DNA of 64,000 nucleotides from Pseudovibrio japonicus (GTDB taxonomy: Bacteria > Pseudomonadota > Alphaproteobacteria > Rhizobiales > Stappiaceae), in the NCBI RefSeq assembly GCF_014651595.1, contig NZ_BMXE01000003.1:434001-498000 (forward strand). The letters are read 5' to 3'. The notes beneath the pieces were generated by a model. The model had not been told where the DNA came from. It made no database searches and worked only from the letters and a program-made list of their open reading frames with translations. The position numbers and the translations under genes were made by a program. Positions 27,685-35,871 of the stretch are shown one piece after another (the stretch's first letter is position 1; every line of letters begins with the position of its first letter).

Positions 27685-28314
27685 TTACTTGTCTTGCTGA
27701 TGCTGCTCGATGCGGATGGTGAGTTTCTTGAAACGAGAGTTGATTTTTTGCAGTGCACTCTCCGGCAGGTCATCGGAAAGCGATGTCCAGACGGTGTAAT
27801 CAGCACTGGGGGCAGTGTAGGCGGTGAAGCTCTCGATGCGTCCAAACCGCGCCATTGTTTCTGTTTTAAAGGCAACTTCGTTTTGTGGTGTCTTCAGGTC
27901 GAGTAGTTTGAATTTGCTTTGTTGGTACCCGCTCTTGAAATCGTTGATGAGTGCGGTTGCCGTTCCTTTTTTGTGACGTCGGAAGACGACTTTGATTTCG
28001 CCGTCTTCCATCTCGTATATGCATCCGATGCCCAGCTCTTTGAGATCCGGAACCACTGCTGATCTGGAGAGCTGCCCCATGTAGTCGGGGCAAAACATGC
28101 CAGTGAAGTGTGTCAGGGCATCCACGTCCTTGCGCCAGCCGTTGTGCAGAGTATGCGGTTGGTAAAGGAGGTCTTCTGAAACTTTAGGATGTGCTTGTGC
28201 TGGTTGGACGAGATGATGACCGTTGATGAAAAGCAGGCAGCCCGTCAGGACTGCCTTGCACGCATTGGCAAGCGTACGCTGGCTTGAAAATCCGGTCTTG
28301 TTGTTTTGTTTCAT
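27685..28314 (-). CDS. Secreted protein of unknown function
   Basis: 209 residues. ATG 28314 is chosen because it gives a signal peptide (positive start, hydrophobic CKAVLTGCLLFINGH, cleavage near PAQA-HPKVS); the longer open frame to 28470 would lie inside moxR. The mature part has two cysteines (MFCPDYMG and IGCIYEM) and mixed strand-helix character; I do not recognise the family. It begins 22 bp after the moxR stop, so the two are probably cotranscribed. Confidence 0.7.
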   Translation of the reverse strand: MKQNNKTGFSSQRTLANACKAVLTGCLLFINGHHLVQPAQAHPKVSEDLLYQPHTLHNGWRKDVDALTHFTGMFCPDYMGQLSRSAVVPDLKELGIGCIYEMEDGEIKVVFRRHKKGTATALINDFKSGYQQSKFKLLDLKTPQNEVAFKTETMARFGRIESFTAYTAPSADYTVWTSLSDDLPESALQKINSRFKKLTIRIEQHQQDK

Positions 28315-28336
28315 TTTCAAGCCAAGCGGTGAGGCA

Positions 28337-29173
28337 TTATCGGCGGTTGATGAATGCGAGGCGTTCAAACAGGTGGACATCCTGCTCATTCTTAAGCAGC
28401 GCCCCGTGCAGCGGCGGGATGATCTTCCGGCTCTCGGTTTCGCGCAGGGTTTCTGGGTCGATGTCTTCATTCAGGAGCAGTTTGATCCAGTCCAGCAGCT
28501 CGGAGGTTGACGGCTTCTTCTTCAGGCCCGGAAGATCGCGGAGATTATAGAAGGCGTTCAGTGCTTCCTTGAGCAGGCGGTCTTTAATCTCGCCGAAGTG
28601 AACATCGACGATTTCACTCATTGTTTCGGCGTCAGGGAATTTGATGAAGTGGAAGAAGCAGCGGCGCAAGAAGGCGTCCGGCAGATCCTTCTCATTATTT
28701 GAGGTGATGATGACGATTGGGCGTTGTTTGGCTTTTACGGTTTCGCCAGTCTCGTAGACGAAAAACTCCATACGATCCAGCTCCTGAAGCAGGTCGTTCG
28801 GAAATTCGATGTCCGCCTTGTCGATCTCATCGATCAGCAGAACCGGACGCTCGTCCATTTCAAACGCTGTCCAGAGTTTGCCTTTGCGAATGTAGTTGCG
28901 GATGTCTTTTACGCGCTCATCGCCGAGCTGGCTGTCGCGTAGGCGGGACACCGCGTCATATTCGTAGAGGCCTTGCTGGGCCTTAGTGGTGGATTTGATG
29001 TTCCATTCAAGAAAGGGGACGCCGAGGCTCTGGGCAATTTCCTGTGCCAGGACAGTTTTGCCGGTTCCCGGTTCGCCTTTGATCAGCAGGGGGCGTTCGA
29101 GGGCAATTGCAGCGTTGACTGCGATCCGGAGATCTTCTGTGGCAACGTATTGGGAGGTCCCTTCAAATTTCAT
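28337..29173 (-). CDS. moxR: MoxR family AAA+ ATPase
   Basis: 279 residues. Walker A is GEPGTGKT at 33-40, Walker B is VLLIDEIDKAD, sensor 1 is IVIITSNNEKDLPDAFLRRC, and the C-terminal lid follows. ATG 29173 has AGGA eight bases upstream; the open frame to 29257 is not conserved. MoxR ATPases act with VWA proteins in chaperone-like insertion of cofactors. The CoxE-type VWA protein at 22255 is the natural partner, but the two are not adjacent here. Confidence 0.93.
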   Translation of the reverse strand: MKFEGTSQYVATEDLRIAVNAAIALERPLLIKGEPGTGKTVLAQEIAQSLGVPFLEWNIKSTTKAQQGLYEYDAVSRLRDSQLGDERVKDIRNYIRKGKLWTAFEMDERPVLLIDEIDKADIEFPNDLLQELDRMEFFVYETGETVKAKQRPIVIITSNNEKDLPDAFLRRCFFHFIKFPDAETMSEIVDVHFGEIKDRLLKEALNAFYNLRDLPGLKKKPSTSELLDWIKLLLNEDIDPETLRETESRKIIPPLHGALLKNEQDVHLFERLAFINRR

Positions 29174-29366
29174 CGCTAAATCCTGCTTGATACCGTAATT
29201 TTGCGAAAACACTAGTCTCTCGATAAGCAATGGGCAATCCCTGTAGCGTTGCGCCATTGGGCTTATCTAGTGATTTTGCCGCAAGAGGCGGTCTTGTCTT
29301 TCGTGCTGGGAACTTTCTGCCGAGTAAGGCGAGTTTATTGCCGGGTTGAGGAGGTAAATGCTATGG

Positions 29367-29381
29367 TTAACAATAGTTTAA
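29367..29381. promoter_or_regulatory. CtrA box upstream of flgE (TTAACAATAGTTTAA)
   Basis: A perfect TTAA-N7-TTAA site 118 bp upstream of the flgE start and 46 bp upstream of a sigma-54 type promoter. The 325-bp region 29174-29498 between moxR and flgE holds no gene. Confidence 0.65.
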
Positions 29382-29426
29382 AATTCTAAATTACTGAAAT
29401 GGTTGAGTAAATTAAGCTTTCTGAGT

Positions 29427-29442
29427 TGGCATACAAGTTGCA
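29427..29442 (+). promoter_or_regulatory. Sigma-54 type promoter of flgE
   Basis: TGGCATACAAGTTGCA matches the -24/-12 consensus TGGCAC-N5-TTGCA, with the invariant GG and GC at the required spacing. It lies 57 bp upstream of the flgE start. In Caulobacter the hook gene is sigma-54 and FlbD dependent, which supports the reading. Confidence 0.65.
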
Positions 29443-29498
29443 TCGTTTGTCCAAAAATCTGCGCAAGTTTGAGCGAATTTGAATTTTAGGTGGGCTCG

Positions 29499-31178
29499 AT
29501 GAGTATTTATGGTGCAATTAACGCTGCAACGACCGGTCTGGATGCACAGTCCAAGGCGTTGGAGAACATTTCCGGTAACGTGGCGAACTCTTCGACCACT
29601 GGCTATAAGCGTCTGGACACAAGTTTTTCTGATCTTGTTTCCAGCGGTGGTAGCCGACAGTCTGAGCAGGTTTCAGGCACCGTCATGGCAACTTCGCGTG
29701 CTACCAACTATCTCTCTGGTGATATTGCTTCTGCCGACTCTGATACCTACATGGCGATCAACGGGCCTGGGTATTTCCTTGTAACGAACAGGGATGGGCT
29801 TGGTCAGCAGTCGCCGCAGAATTTCTATACTCGCGCAGGTGATTTTAACCTAGATATAGAGCGAAACCTTGTGAACTCTGCTGGCTATTTCTTGCAAGGT
29901 TACCCGATCAATCCTGCTACAGGGGCGGTCAGTGATCGTCCTGAGCCGATTCAGGTGCCTGATACGCCTATGCCTGCCAAATCGACTACGGAGATAAGTT
30001 ATCAAGCGAACGTGCCGGCGACACCAAACACGAATAACTATGAGGACGGAGTTCCTAACTCTCAGTACATTGATCCGAGTGTGTTTTCAAACCCCCACGA
30101 ACTTTCTACAGATACATTTGTTGATGCTGGTGCAACCGCGCTAACTTCCGACAGTCTGCTGGTGGCTTCAGAGCAATTTCACGAAGACAATACTTTGACG
30201 TTTAAAGTAGGGCAGCATGATGCAGTAGTGTTTGACGTTGATGCTACCACCACTGTTCAGGATTTGCTTGATGAGCTGAACGGATTGCATGGCGTTACGG
30301 CGCGGCTTGATGGAGCTGGGAAGCTTGTAATTTCCTCCTTTCAGAAAATGGAGCTTGATCAGACAGGAACAGTGCCTTCAGGTGATCCACTTCTCGACAT
30401 GGACTTTACTCCGCAAGCTTTGCCTTCAGGTGCTCCTTATAACCCAGAGGTTGTCACCGGAGATAAAGCACAGGACTTTATCGACTCGTCTATCGCGGGT
30501 GGGCAGGAAACCATCTATGACGAAAATGGGACAGCCGTTACTGTTGAGTTTCGTTGGGCGCTCAATGCTGAGGATAAGTGGTCACTTTTCTACAACACGA
30601 ATAACGAGGCAACTGGGGATGAGGTTGCCTGGAAGAAGGTCAGTGACATGTCCTTCGATTCTTCAGGTACTCTGACTTCGCCAGCTTCAGGTTTTGCTGA
30701 GATTTCGGACCTCGAAGTGAACGGCGTGAATATGGGGGATATTACCTTCAAATTCGGTCAGGGCAATCTAACTCAGTATGAAGAAGTTGTTGGTGGTGCG
30801 AAAGAAGTTGGTTTCTCTCAGGATGGTTACGCATCCGGTGCATTTCAGTCGATTTCCATTGATGATGGCGGTAATGTAGTTGCCAGGTATACAAACGGCA
30901 AAACCCAGCAGCTCTTCAAAATTCCTGTAGCGACGTTTTCGGCTGAACATGAGCTTCAGCGTGCTGACGGTGCCGCGTTCCTGGAGACCTCCACATCCGG
31001 AGGGCCTGATTTCCGGAATGGTGGTTCTATCCGCGCAAAAGCGCTGGAGAGTTCCAATGCGGATATTGCAAAAGAGTTTTCGAAACTCATCATCACGCAG
31101 CAGGCTTATTCGGCAAACTCCAAAGTGCTGACGACGGCGAACCAGATGCTGGATTCGGTTCTTAATATCGTACGATAA
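29499..31178 (+). CDS. flgE: Flagellar hook protein FlgE
   Basis: 559 residues, which polymerise to form the hook. The N-terminal rod/hook domain is SIYGAINAATTGLDAQSKAL then ENISGNVANSSTTGYKR; the variable centre forms the outer domains; the C-terminal helix is SNADIAKEFSKLIITQQAYS with ANQMLDSVLNIVR. ATG 29499 follows AGGTG; an in-frame GTG at 29490 is unlikely. It is first in an operon with flgK (54-bp gap) and flgL, behind a CtrA box and a sigma-54 type promoter. The hook-cap gene flgD is not adjacent. Confidence 0.95.
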   Translation: MSIYGAINAATTGLDAQSKALENISGNVANSSTTGYKRLDTSFSDLVSSGGSRQSEQVSGTVMATSRATNYLSGDIASADSDTYMAINGPGYFLVTNRDGLGQQSPQNFYTRAGDFNLDIERNLVNSAGYFLQGYPINPATGAVSDRPEPIQVPDTPMPAKSTTEISYQANVPATPNTNNYEDGVPNSQYIDPSVFSNPHELSTDTFVDAGATALTSDSLLVASEQFHEDNTLTFKVGQHDAVVFDVDATTTVQDLLDELNGLHGVTARLDGAGKLVISSFQKMELDQTGTVPSGDPLLDMDFTPQALPSGAPYNPEVVTGDKAQDFIDSSIAGGQETIYDENGTAVTVEFRWALNAEDKWSLFYNTNNEATGDEVAWKKVSDMSFDSSGTLTSPASGFAEISDLEVNGVNMGDITFKFGQGNLTQYEEVVGGAKEVGFSQDGYASGAFQSISIDDGGNVVARYTNGKTQQLFKIPVATFSAEHELQRADGAAFLETSTSGGPDFRNGGSIRAKALESSNADIAKEFSKLIITQQAYSANSKVLTTANQMLDSVLNIVR

Positions 31179-31231
31179 TGTGTTGTCGGGGTAGGCAGCT
31201 GTCTACCCCAATGCTTTGGGGAGATTAGGGT

Positions 31232-33073
31232 ATGGGTCTCGGAGCAGCTCTGAATGCGGCGATGTCGGGATTGTCGCTTACGAAGGCGCAGCTTGCGGTT
31301 TCATCCAGAAACATTGCGAACGCGAATGTTGATGGATATACGCTGAAAACGATTGTGGGTAGCGAAGTTCACAACAGTTCGACGTCTTCCTCTTCGGTAC
31401 TGACCAATCAGGTCATGCGGCAAATTGATACCGAACTCCAGGCTTCCTATTGGGAAAGCATGAGCGACTCTGCCTATGCCACGCAATATAACGATTTCAT
31501 CAAACGCTTGGACCAGATGTTCGGGAAGGTGGGGGACGCAAGTTCTATCCCTAGCCTGATGAATGACTTTACGAATGCCCTGACATCTCTCGCGACTGAT
31601 CCAAGCTCTCAAAGCGCACAGAACGTTGCGGTTACCGCAGCTGAGGAGCTGGCTCGGAGTATCAATGGTACTGCGAACCAAGTGCAGAGCATGCGCCGTG
31701 ATACAGACGCTGCGATTGCCGATGAAGTGACGCAGGTCAACTCCATCCTGAAAGAGATCGAAGGTCTGGAGGCCAGCATCTTAACAGAGCGCTCTGCAGG
31801 CCGTGAAACGGCTCATCTGCAAGACCAGATGGATCGCCAGCTGGAAGCGCTGACAGAGAAGATGGATGTGGAGATCAGGCAGGATGATGAAGGAACGCTG
31901 CGGATCTCAACTAAGTCTGGAGCTACGCTTTACAATCATCAGGCCTCTGAGCTGCAATTTACGCGTAGTCCGACGATTGGGTATGGCGTTGAAGGGAATC
32001 CTATAGAGGTGCGGTCAGCGTCCGGTTCTGTGATGGAACTTACGCCCTCTGATATGAAGAGTGGCAGTCTTGGTGCCTTGATGGAATTGCGGGACAATAC
32101 GCTTCCTGAAACGCAGGCGCGGCTGGATGAGCTGGCGAGCCAGATGGCGCTTGCGCTGTCCCAACAGACATCGGAGGGCAGTGAAGCTGACAATGGCGCA
32201 AATCTGCCGGCAGCAACGGGTCTAGGCGTTGATACATCAAATTTGAATTCCTCCGGCGATACGATCGAGCTTGAATTTGACGTTAATGGTGAAAGTCGGA
32301 AGGTTACATTTGTTGCTGTGACCGATCCGAGCCTGTTGCCGCTCTCTTCCAATGTCACTGCTGATGCAAATGATATTGTGCATGGGATTGTCATCCCAGC
32401 GGATTCGGCTTCTTTGCAGAGCCAGATTTCCAACGCTCTTGGTACCGGATTTGAGGTCTCGGTTGATGCGGCCGGAGATTTGAAGGTGCTTGCGCCAACT
32501 AGCCCTGGTACGATTGAAATCACTCGGCTTACGGCAAAAAATACCCGCACGGTGACCGCTGCGGATGGTTCTGAAATTCCTCTTTTTGTGGATTCAAAAG
32601 ACGGGGGGATTCCTTATACTGGTGCTCTTGAAGAGGGTGGACAGAAGACTGGATTTGCGCAGCGTATCGTCGTGAATAAGGCTGTGGTTGATGATCCCAG
32701 CCTGCTGGCGGGCGAGGCGGATGCGCAGAGTTCTGAGCGGGCTAATCTACTGAAGGATCGGCTGACACAAACCGAGTTTACATTTGCGCCAAGCTCGGGA
32801 ATTGGCGCAAAGAACGCGCCTTATGTGGGGACGATCTCGGACTTTGGTATTGAGACAATCGTCAAGCAGAGCCAGATTGCGAGTGCTGCTAACTCGGCAG
32901 AAACCAACACCGGTGCTGTGACAAGTATGGCAAAAAATGCCTATGAAAACAGTTATAAGGTCGATGTGGATGAGGAGCTTGTGAAGCTCACCGAACTGCA
33001 GAATGCTTATGCCGCCAATGCGCGGGTTCTCTCTGTTATTGACGAGATGTACGATACGCTGTTCAATATATAA
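31232..33073 (+). CDS. flgK: Flagellar hook-associated protein 1, FlgK
   Basis: 613 residues; the first hook-filament junction protein. The N-terminus is LGAALNAAMSGLSLTKAQLA with SRNIANANVDGYTLK, and the C-terminus is VDEELVKLTELQNAYAANAR then VLSVIDEMYDTLFNI, both diagnostic. The central portion carries variable domains. A GGGGAGATTAGGGT ribosome region precedes ATG 31232. Second gene of the flgE operon. Confidence 0.95.
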   Translation: MGLGAALNAAMSGLSLTKAQLAVSSRNIANANVDGYTLKTIVGSEVHNSSTSSSSVLTNQVMRQIDTELQASYWESMSDSAYATQYNDFIKRLDQMFGKVGDASSIPSLMNDFTNALTSLATDPSSQSAQNVAVTAAEELARSINGTANQVQSMRRDTDAAIADEVTQVNSILKEIEGLEASILTERSAGRETAHLQDQMDRQLEALTEKMDVEIRQDDEGTLRISTKSGATLYNHQASELQFTRSPTIGYGVEGNPIEVRSASGSVMELTPSDMKSGSLGALMELRDNTLPETQARLDELASQMALALSQQTSEGSEADNGANLPAATGLGVDTSNLNSSGDTIELEFDVNGESRKVTFVAVTDPSLLPLSSNVTADANDIVHGIVIPADSASLQSQISNALGTGFEVSVDAAGDLKVLAPTSPGTIEITRLTAKNTRTVTAADGSEIPLFVDSKDGGIPYTGALEEGGQKTGFAQRIVVNKAVVDDPSLLAGEADAQSSERANLLKDRLTQTEFTFAPSSGIGAKNAPYVGTISDFGIETIVKQSQIASAANSAETNTGAVTSMAKNAYENSYKVDVDEELVKLTELQNAYAANARVLSVIDEMYDTLFNI

Positions 33074-33102
33074 GAATATTGCATTAGGGGTTGTTTCTTT
33101 AA

Positions 33103-34653
33103 ATGAATACAATTGGTTATTCAAAATCACATAGTTATATGCTCGATCTCCTGATGCAGCAGAAGGCGCAGTTGGAGAACAAGTCGATCCAGCTGACCTC
33201 TGGCCTAAAGTCGCAGACTTATGGTGGTATCAGCTCTGACGCTCGTATGGCATTGGAACTGCGCCGTGAGATTTCGAATATTGAGGTCTACAAAGACTCC
33301 AACGATATTGCCAGTATCCAGCTTGAGCTCATGGGAAAGTCTCTTGAGCACATGGAGGAAATGCGCGCCGAGAGTGTTAGCGCCATCGATGACAACAACT
33401 ACACTCTGACGACAGGTGGACAGACCACCAGCCAACAAGCCACCGAGATAATGCTGCATGAAACCATCTCGCAGCTGAATTCTGAGGTGAATGGGTACTA
33501 CCTGTTTGGCGGTAAGGATGCGGCCGAACCTCCTGTTGCGTCTTTGGATGTGATTATGGAGGGGCAGGACCCTAAGCTTGGTCTGAAAGACATCATGGAG
33601 CGCTATGAGTATGCTCATGTAGGCTCTTCTGAAGACGGGCGGATTGGTTCGACTTTGACGCCGCTTGGTGCCGGTGATCCAATACTCACGATTGAGAAGG
33701 ATAACGTGGAAGGGTTCGGGTTTACTATTCAATCTGTCTCTGCCTCTTCTACTGATGTTAAGGCGACTGATGTTGAGGAAGATCTTACCGATCCAGCGAA
33801 CCCTAAGAGCAATAAAGGTTCGTTTGAGTTTACTGCGACGCCTCAGGTTGGCGATACACTTGAGATTGTGCTGGAGCTTCCTGATGGAAGCACATCTGTT
33901 GTCAGGTTGACAGCGACAGACGATCCGGAAGGTGGTGAAGGGACATTTCTGATCGGAACCGGCAGTAATCCAACCCATGAAAGCGCCCAGAATGCCCAGG
34001 CTGCTTTTAAAGAGGCGATTGAAGATCTTGCCAAGACGAAGCTGCGTGCGGTGGCAGATGTTAAGGCTGGTGAGGCATTCTTTGGTGATCGCTCTGCGCT
34101 AGAAATACCAACGGCGGATGGATCTGCTCTTGAAGCCGCGGGCGATCAGCTGGTGGACTGGTACACGGGTACCGATAACGACGACGACCCACGTGCTGAC
34201 AAGAGCGTGCAGATTGATGACAATGTGCGTGTTGAATATGGTGCGCGAGCAAATGAGACTGCGTTTGCAGATCAGTTGAGGAATCTGGCTGTATTTGTCG
34301 CGGCGGGTTTTGAGGCAGATGATCCTGATAATGAAGGCCAAGTCGCTACCGCAAAGTCCTATTATTCCGAGCTGGCAAAGATGAGTGAGGATGCGCTTTC
34401 GTTTGCTGGGGACCGGAACTCAGGTATCCAGAGTGTCGCTGCTGAAATGTCTGTGGTGAATACAACCGTGAAACGTACGGTAGAGCGGCAGCAGCAAGCG
34501 TCTTTGAGCTATCATAATACGTTGACGGGGCTCGAAAGAGTCGACAAGACCGAAGTGGGCACTGAGATAGCCGTCTTGAGAACTGATCTGGATGCATCGT
34601 TTCAGGCGACGTCGATCCTGCTCAATCTAAGTATTGCGAATTTCCTGAGATAG
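33103..34653 (+). CDS. flgL: Flagellar hook-associated protein 3, FlgL
   Basis: 516 residues; the second junction protein. It has flagellin-like helical ends: LMQQKAQLENKSIQLTSGLK at the N-terminus and TEVGTEIAVLRTDLDASFQA with LLNLSIANFLR at the C-terminus. Most FlgL proteins are about 300-350 residues; the extra length is an expanded acidic central domain (about 200-330). It ends the operon 30 bp after flgK and is followed at once by a terminator. Confidence 0.92.
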   Translation: MNTIGYSKSHSYMLDLLMQQKAQLENKSIQLTSGLKSQTYGGISSDARMALELRREISNIEVYKDSNDIASIQLELMGKSLEHMEEMRAESVSAIDDNNYTLTTGGQTTSQQATEIMLHETISQLNSEVNGYYLFGGKDAAEPPVASLDVIMEGQDPKLGLKDIMERYEYAHVGSSEDGRIGSTLTPLGAGDPILTIEKDNVEGFGFTIQSVSASSTDVKATDVEEDLTDPANPKSNKGSFEFTATPQVGDTLEIVLELPDGSTSVVRLTATDDPEGGEGTFLIGTGSNPTHESAQNAQAAFKEAIEDLAKTKLRAVADVKAGEAFFGDRSALEIPTADGSALEAAGDQLVDWYTGTDNDDDPRADKSVQIDDNVRVEYGARANETAFADQLRNLAVFVAAGFEADDPDNEGQVATAKSYYSELAKMSEDALSFAGDRNSGIQSVAAEMSVVNTTVKRTVERQQQASLSYHNTLTGLERVDKTEVGTEIAVLRTDLDASFQATSILLNLSIANFLR

Positions 34654-34654
34654 C

Positions 34655-34682
34655 AAAAAGCCTCCTTAACGGAGGCTTTTTT
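34655..34682. terminator. Terminator between flgL and flaF
   Basis: AAAAAGCCTCC / GGAGGCTTTTT hairpin with a TTAAC loop and T-runs on both strands, between the convergent flgL and flaF ends; probably bidirectional. Confidence 0.9.
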
Positions 34683-34685
34683 ACT

Positions 34686-35072
34686 TTACGGGTTTGCTTT
34701 TTGGCCTCTTAGGCCGGCTGCAAGAGACTTGTTGATGTTGATCATTGTCTCCAAAGCTTCTGGTTCCGCACCGCCCATCATTTCCAACGTTCTGTTGAAC
34801 GTAAACAGTGCCAGATTGGCGATGTTGTTTTGCAGGTCCAGTGGCAGTTCGCTGTAGTCTGCGGTTGCTTCTGTTACAAAGATGGTCCAGAGCGTGCGAT
34901 TGAATATGAGGGTTTCGTTGCGTTCTTCGCGTGAAACTGTTTCCCACTCACGTTGCAGCACAGAAAGGCGTGCGGCTGCTTTCATCAGGGCTTCAGCTTC
35001 CAGCGCCCTTGGATCCGTCGAGGCCGAGATGTTCGCGGACTGCTGATATGCCTGAGTTGCTTGTTGATACAT
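34686..35072 (-). CDS. flaF: Flagellar biosynthesis regulator FlaF
   Basis: 128 residues, alphaproteobacterial FlaF. It is helical, starting MYQQATQAYQQSANISA, with the conserved LIFNRTLWTIFVTEATADYS and LPLDLQNNIANLALFTFNRT. In Caulobacter FlaF is needed for flagellin secretion or assembly and opposes FlbT. Its start codon lies inside flbT: the two genes overlap by 80 bp in different frames. Confidence 0.93.
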   Translation of the reverse strand: MYQQATQAYQQSANISASTDPRALEAEALMKAAARLSVLQREWETVSREERNETLIFNRTLWTIFVTEATADYSELPLDLQNNIANLALFTFNRTLEMMGGAEPEALETMININKSLAAGLRGQKANP

Positions 35073-35448
35073 GACTTATCAAAGTCCTTTCATATTCAAT
35101 CAGTTTTTTGGCGAGCTTTAGAGCGCGGTAGAGCTCTTCGCGCAAAATTGCTGTGCTGATTTCGCTGATAAGGTCGCGCGTGCTTGGGGCGGCCTGCAGG
35201 ATTTTGCCGATCACGTCGAAATACTCTTTCTGAGTGACCGTAATATCCTGTTTTAAATACATGACCTGCACTGCAAGGTAGACCTGCTGTGCCATGGTGC
35301 TGGCGTCTTCCGGTAGGAGGATATCCTTTTCCCGCAGGATAGGGGCATCCCCTTGAATGAAGAAACGTGCACGTTGCTTATCGTTGGTGATAAGCGTTTC
35401 ACCGACAATCAGTTTTTCACCGGGTTTTAGTTCGACCTTTAGCGCCAT
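34993..35448 (-). CDS. flbT: Flagellin translation repressor FlbT
   Basis: 151 residues. Conserved FlbT features include LKVELKPGEKLIVGETLITN, ARFFIQGDAPILREKDIL and VYLAVQVMYLKQD. In Caulobacter FlbT binds the leader of flagellin mRNA and lowers its translation and stability until the hook is complete. The gene begins with AGGAGG six bases before ATG. Its last ~26 codons overlap flaF. The flagellin gene lies divergently 423 bp away. Confidence 0.95.
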   Translation of the reverse strand: MALKVELKPGEKLIVGETLITNDKQRARFFIQGDAPILREKDILLPEDASTMAQQVYLAVQVMYLKQDITVTQKEYFDVIGKILQAAPSTRDLISEISTAILREELYRALKLAKKLIEYERTLISHVSTSNSGISAVREHLGLDGSKGAGS

Positions 35449-35743
35449 GCAGCCTCCTTCAGAGCAGTCTTAACTATGATGGCAACTAAATGGTTAATCT
35501 AGTTAATTTTGACGAGTTATGCAGCGAATTGTTTAAAATTTTTATCGATTTCTGAGCGGGGTTCTGTCTGGCTAAGTGAGTCGGGTTGTAGCGTGGTTTG
35601 GGAGGTGATCGACGGGCAGAAATATGCACAGACAATATTAAGTTGGAGTGCTGAGTTGCCTCCGTCGTATCTCCCTGAATTATATGCGCTAAATCTCTTT
35701 TGGCATTATGGTGAGGCATCTGTGGGCTGCAATCCCTGATTTA

Positions 35744-35758
35744 TTAAAGGCTTGTTAA
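35744..35758. promoter_or_regulatory. CtrA box upstream of the flagellin gene
   Basis: TTAAAGGCTTGTTAA, a perfect TTAA-N7-TTAA match 113 bp upstream of the flagellin start. No sigma-54 element was found in this region. Confidence 0.6.
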
Positions 35759-35827
35759 CAGCTTCTCTCTTTACTCGCAGTACGGGTAATTGTACCCATT
35801 TAAAACTCAGTAATTTTTGCTGCGTTG

Positions 35828-35844
35828 TGACCCAGAACGGGTCA
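35828..35844 (+). promoter_or_regulatory. Stem-loop in flagellin mRNA leader, possible FlbT target
   Basis: TGACCC-AGAAC-GGGTCA forms a 6-bp stem with a 5-base loop, 28-44 bases before the flagellin start codon. FlbT acts through the flagellin 5' leader in Caulobacter, so this is a reasonable candidate site; the assignment is inference. Confidence 0.4.
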
Positions 35845-35871
35845 TAGATTTTCCTAGAAGGGACCTATAAA

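Larger units (their letters stand above)
35449..35871. other. 423-bp flagellin promoter and leader region
   Basis: Between divergent flbT and the flagellin gene. It contains a perfect CtrA box (35744-35758), a GGGTA/TACCC stem at 35784-35797 and a second stem at 35828-35844 in the presumed flagellin leader. A 76-codon open frame from 35509 has no coding character. Confidence 0.7.

Noticed and set aside
35509-35739. 76-codon frame upstream of the flagellin gene
   Set aside because: No ribosome site or protein-like composition; the region is better explained as promoter DNA.
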